64,000 nucleotides of DNA from Aplectana chamaeleonis (taxonomy: Eukaryota > Nematoda > Chromadorea > Rhabditida > Cosmocercidae), in the NCBI GenBank assembly GCA_029168955.1, contig JAPDOI010001756.1, forward strand, positions 1-64,000. Reading direction: 5' to 3'. Of this stretch, positions 1-9,779 are shown piece after piece. The position numbers and the translations under genes were made by a program. Under the pieces are notes generated by a model that worked only from the letters and a program-made list of their open reading frames with translations, was not told the DNA's origin and did not search any database. The stretch's first letter is position 1; each line of letters starts with the position of its first letter.

Positions 1-162
1 ACGCAAACCCGTCCCAGTGATTCAAGCCGTAGAAAAAAGGCGCTGGCATTCAGATAACGTTGAAGGTGCGCTCAAATACCAGGCCGTCCAATAATTCCTG
101 TCCGAAAATTTTTCAAATTCTATAATTTTCCTTAGAAGTGCTATAATATTAGGCAAGTGTAA

Positions 163-208
163 GAACCTTCTAGAAGGTTCTCTAAAGTTCTACGCTAGGG
201 GTATATAA
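163..208 (+). promoter_or_regulatory. heat-shock-element array plus TATA box upstream of the mariner transposase
   Basis: Positions 163-180 read GAA-CC-TTC-TA-GAA-GG-TTC, four perfect alternating nGAAn/nTTCn units. The 5-bp phase continues to a further TTC at 188-190, with a degenerate unit (TAA) at 183-185. A TATATAA box lies at 202-208, about 39 bp before the ATG at 247. Four contiguous units match the family definition of a heat shock factor binding element. Heat inducibility is inference. Confidence 0.6.
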
Positions 209-246
209 GGCGCGGTCGCCGCGTCTAGCTACCAGTACAAGCTAAA

Positions 247-1257
247 ATGGACCAAGGTGGAATTCGTACGTTCGTGTACTACGAGTGGCTGCTGGGCAAC
301 GACACGGGCACCGCGGTCGCCAACATCTGCGGGGCGTGCAAGGAGGATGCAGTGTCCCAACGCACAGTCCGACGCTGGTTCAATCGTTTCGAGAGCGGCG
401 ACACGAGCCTCGAGGACAGGGAGCACAGCGGGAGGCCTTCTACGGTGGATGATGACAAAGTCCGTCGCTGTATCAAGGAGAAGCCGGAAGCCACCACCCG
501 TGAACTGGCGGCGACGCTCGGCTGAAGCAAGTCCACCATCCACAATCGACTCAACTTACTCGGCTACTGCAAACGGGCCCCTTGGATCCCTCACCGTCTG
601 ACGGACGCCAACAAGCAGAGCCGCGTGGCCGTCTGCCAGTCCCTCCTCCTTCGTCCGCATCTCAAAGAGTTTCTAGAGGACCTGGTCACTGGGGATGAGA
701 GCTGGGTCCTCTACGACAACGTCGCCCGCCGTGCCGTCTGGATCCCGCGCGGAGAAGAGCCGCCGACGACGCCGAAAGCCGACCTGCACCCGCTGAAGAT
801 CATGCTCTGCTGCTGGTGGGACCCCAAGGGCATGCTGTACTTCGAGCTGCTCCCGCAAGGCAGGACGGTCACCGCCTCCATCTACACCAATCAGCTCGAG
901 AAACTAGCCGCCGCCATCTGAGAAAAGCGTCCCCGGCGGACCTCGGTCCACCTGCTGCACGACAACGCGCGCCCCCACGTGGCGAAGGAGACCCAGTAGA
1001 AGTTGGCGACGCTCGGCTGGGAGACGGTTGCCCATCCGCCGTATTCCCCGGACCTCGCCCTCTCCGACTACCACTTGTTCCGCCCGCTGAAGCACCATTT
1101 GGCCGGAAGAAAATTCACCAACTACGACAACCTCAAATCCGACGTCGCGGACTTCTTCGAGTCGCAGCCCCCGGAGTTCTGGGCGAAGGGCATCGGCGAC
1201 CTGCCTAATCGATGGGCCAATGTTGTGGATAACTGTGGTGATTATATTGTTGACTAG
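247..1257 (+). pseudogene. mariner transposase, three in-frame stops
   Basis: One reading frame runs from ATG 247 to TAG 1255-1257 (336 codons before the terminal stop). Mariner transposases are about 345 aa. It is interrupted only by in-frame stops TGA 523-525, TGA 919-921 and TAG 997-999; there is no frameshift. The N-terminus has the paired helix-turn-helix region, including SQRTVRRWFNRFESG. A WIPHRLT block corresponds to the WVPHEL motif of the family. The catalytic triad is present: D150 in TGDESW, D239 in HDNARPH and D274 in YSPDLALSDYH. D239 and D274 are 34 residues apart, the canonical DD34D spacing. The encoded protein would act in the nucleus, cutting and pasting at TA sites. This copy cannot make full-length protein without readthrough, but the catalytic residues are unchanged, so inactivation looks recent. 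Confidence 0.92.
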
Positions 1258-1332
1258 ACTTGTTTTCGAATGAAGTTGAAAAAAATTAAAAATGGTGAAA
1301 TTTTCGGACAAGAATTATTGGACAACCTGGTA

Positions 1333-2717
1333 TGTACATATTTCCTCGCAGCAAGTATGAGTTCGTCTCGGAGTTCGAATACACGTAAGCATGTATATAT
1401 AGCCGTCGATGTGTTCGCTGGTTCTCTTCGACTTGCTGGAAAGAATGGGTTGAAATTCTGAATCTGATCACAGCAATGTCACCAACATACCGCCAAAGCT
1501 TTTGTCATTGCCTCGAAACCTGGTTTCGCAGGCATACATGCTTTCGACCTTCTGTTTCGAAAAAAAAATTGCGAAAAGGGTACTCGAGTTCTCAGGCGAA
1601 TCCTCGACGCTTTCTTCAGCTGCATTGGTAGTATCAGCGAATATCGGCGCAGCGATTGACGGAGTCTCTTCGGGAAGCATAGGCCTCGAGTCATCATTGA
1701 ACAACTTACTTGAAGCGAGGACCAACGAGTGTCGTAATCACTAATTCTCGTTTCGACTCGTATCTAGCCATCTTTTGAATAAGACCGTGACTGAAGGAGT
1801 TTCTGAAATTCTCCACCGACGCCCCGCCATTTTTCTTGGACACAGTTTTTACCAATACGAAAACCGATTCAAGAAACCAATCCATATAAAAAACAGTAAG
1901 AAAGAGTTTTGGAGTAATTATACACAAGACCCGTAGAATATTCAGAGGCTTCCCCATGTTATCAACAAAAAGGAAAAGGTGTGAAAAATATTGAGAAAAA
2001 CTCGCCTAGATGAGTAGCATCTAGACAGAAATTTAAATAACCTAACCCGTAATACTCCCTGAAAGCAATCGAAGGCATCCAAAAACCTACTGGTAGAATA
2101 TTTAATGGCGTGTGAAATACCAATGAAATTATTGAACTAAAGCATAAGGGAATGCGGAAAAATGGAAAAACGTCGACCTCAACGTAGCTTCTGGTTTTGT
2201 ACTAACACTTTATGATTACACAAACAAAAACAGGAACTAGGGCCCTCACCACCACCTTTTCACAGCCTTTCGCAGCCTCGCACTACAAAAATACAGATTT
2301 CAGGAGAAATACAAGATGGTTCCAGAACTTCGACAGCGCTCTCAAATTTCTGAGATTTCGACAGTGCGCTCAAAGTGTAGATAAAAAGAGCATCAGCAGG
2401 CTTGAAGTTTAATTTCAATCAATCAGCATTATCCTTCGGACTCATCTAGTCAAAAACCATGACTGAAGTGCTTGCTTTCATTGGTCAACTCTTTTCATTA
2501 CGTAAATTTGCATTTATCTCTTCCTCTGAATGTCGATGATTTTTGACTGCTCAGCATGAAGCTGCGATCTTTTTCTGCGGCGCTGTGCACGTGTGCACGA
2601 ACTAGCATCTTAGGGCCCTAGAAACTCTAATCTCTATCTTCATAGTTTTTCAGCTGTTTTCTAACTAAGCTGATTTTTATAATGTTTAGATAACGTTTTT
2701 CATCGCGACTACTGCCT
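1333..2717. other. intergenic stretch, no recognised gene
   Basis: This stretch follows the mariner. Short open frames exist on both strands around 1468-1744 but show no motif I recognise and no convincing splice sites. I see nothing else that can be supported. Confidence 0.4.
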
Positions 2718-2721
2718 TTAA

Positions 2722-3209
2722 AGGCACAGGACACCCAGAAAAATGTTTTTCAGTTTTTTTTTTTGCTGATCTTGGAGACGGTCACACGTTGATCACAGTG
2801 GTATCTTTGAAATCGTTCAAGACCCCTATGAACAGAGTTATGGCTCCTCGAAGAAGCCTGTTATTTAAGGGCGAAAAATTGGTGCACGAGTTGTCCTGGG
2901 CCTGTATTTCCTTTCATTCGCAATCGTTTCATGAGAGCGAGCCAGGATTATGAGAAGTGCCGGTAATGGACTCAAGAACGTAGACTCTGTTAAAATCTAT
3001 CCATCCATCCAGCCGATATCGAGGTCGAAAATCAGGAAGGGGGCCGGGCCTGTGGTGGTGAGTGAAGGGGGTCGGGCCTATGGTGGTCGCTTATATATCG
3101 CTTATTTGGAGGAATTGAGATCTCGCACTTGCCAAGTGTTATACAGAAGGGGTCTTCTACACAATCACATGAAAATCTCAAAATTTTTATCTGATGGTGT
3201 ACTGTGCCT
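2722..3209. mobile_element. TTAA-flanked MITE, AGGCACAG subfamily, copy 1
   Basis: This 488-bp non-coding element is flanked by TTAA at 2718-2721 and 3210-3213. The left end begins AGGCACAGGACACC and the right end finishes GGTGTACTGTGCCT, so the ends are inverted copies. Its interior is shared with the copies at 4131-4614 and 10141-10584, for example the GGGCCTGTGGTGG-type stretch. The TTAA target preference is typical of piggyBac-type transposition. The termini do not start with CCY, so the superfamily is uncertain. Confidence 0.8.
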
Positions 3210-3488
3210 TTAAGCACCCGAAATAGCCTTTAAGTATTTCGCAATGAAAAGTGTTAGTAATCCTTCCGCATCTTTATGCTTTTTCGGAAATCGGAAGGCC
3301 AAAAATCATCGGAAAATGGGTATTTTGCTTCCCCGGTTACGGCCTTACGTTTAACTGACTATGTAGTGCGATGTTCCAGTTTTAGCTGCGTTCACGATGA
3401 TCATCATCGATGACTTTCCGCAGTGAAATGATTGGCAAGAAGGACCCTAGACTCCTAGTGTCGAAAGAACGGTAGAAAACGAGCCAGG

Positions 3489-3617
3489 ATGGACAAAATA
3501 ACGGCTGAGAACAAGCGTTTTGGTGTACCAGAACAGCCTCGTGCTCCAGATCCGCCCCCTCGATATGAACAAATGAAGACTCAGCTTACAGGAATGATTA
3601 AGTCAAGGAAGTGCTGA
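3489..3617 (+). CDS. possible 42-codon small ORF with PPPRY motif
   Basis: An ATG-to-TGA frame of 42 codons begins MDKITAENKRFG, contains RAPDPPPRYEQM and ends MIKSRKC. The proline-rich PPPRY segment is a possible WW-domain ligand, and amino-acid use is less biased than in chance frames nearby. It is preceded by a CCAG that could be a splice acceptor, so it might be a terminal exon instead of a complete gene. I do not recognise the product. It is short enough to be chance. Confidence 0.25.
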   Translation: MDKITAENKRFGVPEQPRAPDPPPRYEQMKTQLTGMIKSRKC

Positions 3618-3885
3618 TAAGTGAGCTGATCGCTTGATTGCACAGAATGCTATCATCCTTCATAACGTTCAAATCCTCCACGCTCAAAAATCAACGTAAA
3701 CAAGGGAGGACCTATCTTGGACTAAAAACGCGACTTTCGGGTCCTTTCCAAGCGTGCTTCGCTATATAGGGCACCAGACCTTCTGTAAACCATGGAGATA
3801 ATGGAAGTGAGATTGATCGTGAACACTGCCTTAAACTCAGATGGTTCCTTTCTGGGTGCTAATCACTATAGTGAGGACCGAGTAT

Positions 3886-4122
3886 TCGAGTTTGAATAAA
3901 TATTCGAATTTTTCGATCGAATTTCTATTCGAACCTTCGAATATTCGGAAAAAAGTGAATATTCGAACATTATTCGAACATTCGAATATTCGGAAAAAAG
4001 TGAACATTCGAATATTATTCGAATTCGACTATTCGGAAAATGTGAATATTCGAATATTTTTCGAACTCGAAAATTCGGAAAAGGTGAATATTCGAATATT
4101 ATTCGAATTCAAATACTCCAGC
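3886..4122. repeat. TTCGAATATTCGG minisatellite-like array
   Basis: AT-rich DNA in which TTCGAATATTCG and TATTCGGAAAA(A)GTGAA recur about five times at a spacing of roughly 35-40 bp. Each unit is internally near-palindromic. It lies just inside the left end of the hAT-like element. Confidence 0.75.
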
Positions 4123-4130
4123 TGCTTTAA

Positions 4131-4614
4131 GGGCACAGGACACCCAAAAAACTAATTTTCAGTTTTCATGCTTATCTTGGAGAGAGTCACACGCTGATCA
4201 CTGTGGTATCTCTTAAATCGTCGAAGACCCCATTTGAACAGAGTTATGGCTCCTCAAAGAAGCCTAGATTTTGAGGGTGAAAAATTGGTGAACGAGTTGT
4301 CTCAGGCCTGTATTTCTCCTCATTCGCAGTCGTTGCACGAGAGCGAGTCTGGGTAAGGAGACAGCCCGGCGAAAGGACTGAAGAACGACGACTTGTTGGA
4401 ATTCATACATCCATCGAGCCGCTATCGAGTTCGAAAATCTGGTAGGGGGTCGGGCCTGTGGTGGTGAGCGAAAGGGTCGGGCCTGTGGTGGTCGCTTATA
4501 TCTCGCTTGTTTGGAGGAATTGAGATCTCGCATTTGGCACGTGTTATACAGGAGGGGTCCTCTACACAATTGCACGAAAAGCTCAAAATTCATATCTGAG
4601 GGTGTACCGTGCCT
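4131..4614. mobile_element. TTAA-flanked MITE, AGGCACAG subfamily, copy 2
   Basis: TTAA at 4127-4130 and 4615-4618 flanks a 484-bp element. It starts GGGCACAGGACACC and ends GGTGTACCGTGCCT, and its interior matches the copy at 2722-3209. Its right TTAA is shared with the next MITE, which abuts it directly. Confidence 0.8.
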
Positions 4615-4618
4615 TTAA

Positions 4619-5104
4619 AGGCAGTGTTCACGGTAAAAATCGTTTTTCTGTTTTTCCGCCTATCTTGAAAACGGCCCCATGCTGATTCCAATGATATCTC
4701 TGAAAGCGCACAAGACCTTCTGGAAACGGAGTTATGGTCCCTCAAAAATTGAGCTAAGGAAACATGGTGGACGAGTTGTCCGAGGCTTGTAACTGCCGTC
4801 TTTTGCATCCGATGTATGCGAGCTGACCTAGGTAAAGAGAGAAGTTGAGAATGAAGGGAAAAACGGGGCTAATGAGTGGAAATCATCGTTCATCTCACAA
4901 TCTCGAGCATTCATTTGTTCACGTCGGTGGGCGTGTGTTGCGCTTTTGGGGTTTGCCTTGCGCTCGAATTGGCAAATTCGGGCTCTTTTGGAGTTTTTCC
5001 TGGCTCGTTTTCATGCGTTCTTTCGACGTCAACGTTACAATGTGCCCCTCCACTACCCATTCCTAGTGGAAACTGAAACACTTTGTTTATCGTGAACACT
5101 GCCT
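4619..5104. mobile_element. TTAA-flanked MITE, AGGCAGTGTTCACG subfamily, copy 1
   Basis: This 486-bp element begins AGGCAGTGTTCACGG and ends CGTGAACACTGCCT, between TTAA at 4615-4618 and 5105-5108. The interior segment at about 4809 (GATGTATGCGAGCTGACC) is the unoccupied version of the site that carries a palindromic MITE in the copy at 14763-15481. Confidence 0.8.
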
Positions 5105-5279
5105 TTAACAAAAATTATGAAAGTTAGCTCTAATATATAAAGGAATCGACATACTTTTTAAAACTGAATCCATTTTCTTCACCACTCCGCTGTTGCACTT
5201 TTCCAAACGCCAGAGCTAAATTTTCTTGCCCACACTTCATCTAAGGTGGCTACTAGGGCGATTCTAACAGGGGAGCCAC

Positions 5280-5690
5280 ATGGCAATCGCACTTAGCCGC
5301 GCCTGTTTTTCCATGCCGCCGCGCAATGATAACACAAACCCGGAGTTTTCCTTAACTTCCAAAATCGTTGCGGCGCGGGAAAAAAAGGGGTGGTCAAGTG
5401 GCCGCGATAAGAACCTTTGGGGGTGCTAAATATAGATTTCACATCCGTTTCCGGTGTTACGGAAGGTTGCGGCGCAGTGCCGTGGTTTGTTGACGTTTTA
5501 GATTTGGCCGTGCTATCTCGGCAGTCAGGGCCACTTGGCCATTGCATATGGCCACGCCCATTTCTCTGCGCCGCAACGATTTTGGAAGGGGAGGAAACCC
5601 CGCATTGGTGTTATAATTGCGCGGCGGAGCGGAAAAAATGCACGTGTCCTAGTGGGATGGCAATCGGTACACCTCCCCCCCCCCCTTCTG
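5280..5690. repeat. foldback repeat inside the hAT-like element
   Basis: A left arm near 5313-5385 (CGCGCAATGATAACAC, CCAAAATCGTTGCGGCGC) is inverted near 5565-5640 (GCGCCGCAACGATTTTGG, TTATAATTGCGCGG). The arms are imperfect and the spacer is about 180 bp. No coding potential is recognised. Confidence 0.6.
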
Positions 5691-6214
5691 GTGATAGCAC
5701 CGATTTGGCTGAGACTTCGCCGAGAGATCTTTCTGAGGATTGATTAGGACTGTAGATTAAGACTCTCTAATCCTTTTCGCGATTTTTTGAAGAATTGATG
5801 AGGATTAAGGATAGGTTCTTTGCCATTCGGCTACTATAGCCCACTTTAATCTTTCGGAAAAAGGACAACTGGTTTGTGATAAGCATATCAAAAAACCTCT
5901 CTAGACAAAACTTCAGTCATATCAGAGACTTTGACGTCATATTTACCCTATACTTACGGTGATCTTTCAACCGAAAGTGGAACATTTTTTGTGTTCAGCA
6001 CATCGAATGACCCCCTTAGGCTATGTTAAAGCGAAAAAGTTGATTTTGTAGCATTCTTTGAGTTGAAGCCCATACAGATTTAGGAATGAGTCTTGCCTTA
6101 CTAATATCAATTGTTGGTGGTAATGAAGCTTTAGAAGAAGAATCCATTTCCAGAATTCATTTTTATTGCCGCTCACTACGTATTTGCGTGAAATTTCTGT
6201 GAATGCTTGGATTA

Positions 6215-6376
6215 TTCGTCATTCGAATTTCGAATATTCGTTCTTTCGAAATGAAAAATGAACGAATTTATTCGAAATTCGTTCGGTGAAAATTAAAAAT
6301 TGAACGAATTCATTCAAAATTCGTTCGTTCAAAATGAAAAAATGAACGAATTCATTCGGAATTCGTTCGTTCGGAC
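6215..6376. repeat. GAACGAATTCGTTCG array at the right end of the hAT-like element
   Basis: Three or more copies of an AACGAATT(T/C)ATTC...AATTCGTTCG unit of about 45 bp, rich in TTCGAA and GAATTC palindromes. It mirrors the left-end array at 3886-4122. Confidence 0.7.
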
Positions 6377-6895
6377 TTTTTTTAAAGTCCTCACTATACT
6401 AATCACTAGCTTAATATCGCTATTCAGGTTTTTAATGAATTACAGCAATTTCAGTGCATATAAAGTCACCTAGCCACTTTCAGTTTTTTCTCGAAAATCC
6501 AAAAAAACTATTTGATCAGAGAACAGCACCACAAAAGTCCCCACCGCGTGCTGCTTCCTCCGTGTCCCACCTCGCTCTCTCGAACCTCGCACACGCTCGC
6601 GAGAGAACCGTGGCAAATTTTATATTATACAGCCTATACTTTTTCATAACTCGCCACAGCAACAGAGCACTTACGATTTTCACTACACGGTTTTCGATAA
6701 ACATGGGTGGAAAACTACGCAGGAAGTGTGGAATTGGCCATTCACTCAGGCGGGCTTGCTGAGCCACATGGAAGGAGTCAATATACCACTTTGCAATCCT
6801 GTGGTATCAGTCGTACCCACGCGCACGTAATAATCGATATTATAGGGATGTAATATGTTGAAACACCCCTCGGCGAAATCATGAACGGCACCCAA

Positions 6896-7020
6896 GGGGT
6901 TGAGCAGAGTGCCAACACGGCATGATGATGGAGAGCCGTATTGATAGATCGCCGCGATCTATCAATACGGCTCTCCATCATCATGCCGCGCCGCTCCCTG
7001 TTGGTACTCTGCTCAACCCC
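6896..7020. mobile_element. near-perfect palindromic MITE, GGGGTTGAGC termini, copy 1
   Basis: The 125-bp sequence folds on itself about a centre at 6953 (GATCGCCGCGATC). Its ends are GGGGTTGAGCAGAGT and ACTCTGCTCAACCCC. The right flank is TAA; the left flank is CAA, a probable decayed duplicate. A second copy lies at 17593-17727. TAA duplications with GGG-type termini suggest PIF/Harbinger mobilisation. Confidence 0.75.
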
Positions 7021-7023
7021 TAA

Positions 7024-7160
7024 GGCGTCGTTTATACTTCAGCCGCCGAGCGGCGCGGCGATATGCATTCCTACAATATTGATCGTGCCGCGCCGCGAGA
7101 TCAATATTACAGAAATGCACTGTGCCGCGCGCGCTCGGCGGCGGAAGTATAAACGACCCC
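7024..7160. mobile_element. palindromic MITE, GTCGTTTATACTTC termini
   Basis: TAA at 7021-7023 and 7161-7163 flanks 137 bp. The ends are GGCGTCGTTTATACTTC and GAAGTATAAACGACCCC, and the interior is GC-rich inverted sequence. The 3-bp TAA duplication fits PIF/Harbinger-type elements. It abuts the previous MITE directly. Confidence 0.75.
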
Positions 7161-7287
7161 TAATGCGGAGCAGTAATGATAAGTCAACAATGTTGCTTGA
7201 CGATCAGTCCAATATTTTTTATGATTTGCCATTCTGCATTCATAAATTCATTTGTGAATATATCGAATATCTTTCTTTATGTTTCAG

Positions 7288-7554
7288 ATTCGTGATGATT
7301 GCGGCGAAGATGAGGGTCCTGCAGCGAAGTTACCGTACGTGTCCTCTCTGCCATGGCTGCCGAACAGCTGCTTCCCGCTGCCACAAATGGCGCCGTTTCC
7401 TCAACATCCAGATCAAGGTATTGTGATGAACCCGTTTATGATCCTATTCCCACAACTCCTCGGTCAACTTGACCTATCGTTGTTTGCCAAACCCTCACCA
7501 CCTGCAACTCCCTGCAACAACTCGTTCTCCATTGATGCGTTATTAAGTTCCTAA
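7288..7554 (+). CDS. C-terminal exon of an unidentified gene, ends in eh1-like motif
   Basis: A clean acceptor (TTTATGTTTCAG, ending at 7287) opens an 88-codon frame starting IRDDCGEDEGPAAKLPYV and ending at TAA 7552-7554. The protein is rich in Pro, Leu and Phe (LPWLPNSCFPLPQMAPFPQH) and finishes NNSFSIDALLSS. FSIDALL matches the engrailed-homology-1 pattern FxIxxLL that binds Groucho/TLE corepressors in homeobox, T-box and forkhead factors. That suggests the C-terminus of a transcriptional repressor, but no DNA-binding domain is visible and upstream exons are not found in the window. An AATAAA at 7994-7999 could be the polyadenylation signal. The call as a coding exon is fairly good; the family is inference only. 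Confidence 0.5.
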   Translation: MRDDCGEDEGPAAKLPYVSSLPWLPNSCFPLPQMAPFPQHPDQGIVMNPFMILFPQLLGQLDLSLFAKPSPPATPCNNSFSIDALLSS

Positions 7555-7993
7555 CGTCAGCGTACCCAAATGTCCTTCATATAATATTCGACCGCGGGAA
7601 CACTTGTAAACAATGTATATTTTGTTTTCTGCTCGGATTCTATTGATGTTTCGTTTTATCTACAGCTGTGAGATTGTGCTTGCGATTTAATCTCTCGTCG
7701 TGTTTTAGTATTATTATATTACATGTGATGTCACTATTGCAAATTCTATACCAAATTCGAAATTATTTGCTGTTTGTGAGTTCTTGTATAGCCTCTCTCG
7801 CTCAGATGAGGCCGGGTGGAGCAAGCGGAGCGGTCGGTCCTAGTAAAGTCTAACAGTGACGAGGACGATTCAACATGATAATCCCGATAGATCTTATTTC
7901 GGCTAGCTCAAAATGAGGGAGAGAGGCCATATCTGATTAGACTGGTGAAGATATCTATGTTGATGCGCATGCGGTGATACAGCGTTCTATGGA

Positions 7994-7999
7994 AATAAA
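7994..7999 (+). terminator. possible polyadenylation signal AATAAA
   Basis: AATAAA about 440 bp after the TAA of the terminal exon at 7288-7554. The position is plausible but rests on one hexamer. Confidence 0.3.
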
Positions 8000-9630
8000 T
8001 ATACGAACAAGTAGTTAAGATCTTGTCAAACTAAAGTCTGTCCTAAAGAGACAGTCCGCCCACGGGGTCGCCGTACGTGTTAAGCATCTTTTTCAAATTC
8101 ATTCTTCCCATGGCTGCAATAGCTGATTGGGATTTTATGTACCATTCGTCAAATATACCTGCTTATCGATTTTCAAGCTCAAAAAATGCCTTCGCGACCA
8201 GGGATGTGCAAAAATTTTTTCTTTGGAAACAGAAAACAGAACATTTTCAAAAATTAATAAACAGCACACAATATAAGTTTTTTCACAGCATTCAATTTTT
8301 ACACATTCTTAGGTTAGAAATGTTTTAGCACAATTTTCAAAACCCTACAATTGGCCAGAGTGGTAAGCACAGACGCCCAAAAAACGCACATTATCAGCGC
8401 GGAGACGACAATTTTCTCTCTAACCTTCCTTTCCCCAGACAATAGCAGCTAGATTACTCGATCAGAAGCTCAATATATATGTGTGAGATTTACGTAGATA
8501 CAGTGACAGTGAGTTTACCCTTCCCTAGTTTACACAGTTTTACACTGATTTTGGGATAACTGCAGAGTTTAACAGTGTACTACTCCTCAGTGCCCGAAAG
8601 TCGAGCGCGTAACGCGCGGCCGCGCCGTTCGAGTATAAATGACCTGACGCGCTGCTCGCTCCACCGTGGTGGGGTCGCTCGTATCTCTGTGGGAGTCTCA
8701 TCATCTGCTTTATAGCCCCACCATCAATTTCATCGCGCTTTAATTTTTTTAAGTTCGTATCGTCCGGCGTCGCAATGAGTTAAAATACGCACTCAGAAAT
8801 TGCGTGTATGGCACAGTTGAGGCCCAACTTTTATCCGCTCCACTGGTGGCGCTGGAATACTCATAGTCTGTGTCCACGAGTACAAGTAGTTATACTCGGA
8901 CGCCGCGCCAGTGCGCTGTGAATAGCGGGCGTTAGGGTAGGATTAATGGTTCGTTAGTATACAATACCATTACAGTTTTCGCGTCATTTAAATGCATCGC
9001 ATAGCTTCCGAGGGATTAATCAACGGCAAACCTCTTGGTAATGGTAACCACTATAAGATAAAGATAAGAGCTCGTTTTCTTGAATCTCTATGGGGTTGCG
9101 CAGCGCATTCATCGTCGTATTTGTAAAGGCTTGATGGCTTTTTGAGGCTCTTTACTGACTTGCTGGCGAGCCGACTTTCCAGTCAGTGGGTTCGCGTCCC
9201 CCACATAGATATGGTACCAACTCAAAGACCTCGGAGAGATAGTAGGTTTTCTGACTTTGGGCGAGGATCGAATCCGACCGAGTATTGCGAGCAGCAGTGC
9301 CTCCTGCCACCACTCCAGAAGCGCTAGGATAGATAACAGTATAGCGAGTAAAAGTGTTTGGTGTGGGGGAACTGCAGAACACCCAGATTGCATTAACCCT
9401 CAATCTATTGACTCACCTTTCATGAATCCGACCTTTGGAACTAAGGGCAATCCTGCTAAAAATCGCGGTTCACGGTTTTGTCTGCTTTCTGCCAAATTTT
9501 GCCTATTTTCACAGAAAACAGAAAAAATGGCCAAAAATGGGCAGAAAACAGAAAACAGAAAATTCCGAACACGCCTGTTCGCGACAGCAGCTCGACATGA
9601 CTGCTTGGGTGGACGGCTCCCTCTCGGACG
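8000..9630. other. non-coding stretch, no gene recognised
   Basis: No convincing open frame or splice pattern. A GC-rich island near 8590-8650 and a short segment near 9240-9330 with a GGATTCGATCC B-box-like core on the minus strand hint at old repeats, but neither can be assigned. Confidence 0.35.
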
Positions 9631-9779
9631 AACTTAAAGGCAGTGTTCACGATAATCTTCGATTTTGAGATTATTCGCTATATTGATTAAGTGGCCCCCG
9701 GATAGAACTAAAATGACGGAGGAATTGAGAAAAACGCACCAGAAGTACATGAAATCCTAAGTATCAGCCCGCCTCTTAA

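Larger units (their letters stand above)
79..1330 (+). mobile_element. mariner-family DNA transposon, complete ends
   Basis: The element is 1,252 bp and is bounded by TA at 77-78 and at 1331-1332, the target duplication expected of Tc1/mariner insertion. The terminal inverted repeats are 79-111 and 1298-1330. Both start CCAGG and match at about 30 of 33 positions, including the shared block GTCCGAAAATTT. The size and the single interior transposase reading frame fit mariner elements. Ends and interior are intact in length, so this is one complete copy whose coding frame has decayed. Hookworms are known to carry mariner elements (for example the bandit element of Ancylostoma caninum), but I cannot compare sequences here. 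Confidence 0.93.
3867..6398. mobile_element. hAT-like element with TTCGAA-rich subterminal arrays
   Basis: TATAGTGAGGAC at 3867-3878 and GTCCTCACTATA at 6387-6398 form a perfect 12-bp terminal inverted repeat. The immediate flanks are the 8-bp direct repeat CTAATCAC at 3859-3866 and 6399-6406. An 8-bp target duplication is characteristic of hAT transposons. Just inside each end lies an array of TTCGAA/GAATTCG-type motifs, resembling the subterminal transposase-binding repeats of hAT elements. No transposase is recognisable, and the interior is partly two TTAA MITEs (4131-5104) and a foldback (about 5280-5690). I infer a non-autonomous element that was itself hit by others. Confidence 0.6.

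Noticed and set aside
1468..1744. Acidic open frame on the minus strand (and an overlapping plus-strand frame)
   Set aside because: No motif, no clear splice signals and no sign of which strand would be coding.
9240..9330. tRNA gene suggested by a GGATTCGATCC core
   Set aside because: No acceptor or anticodon stem can be formed around it; at best an old SINE fragment.
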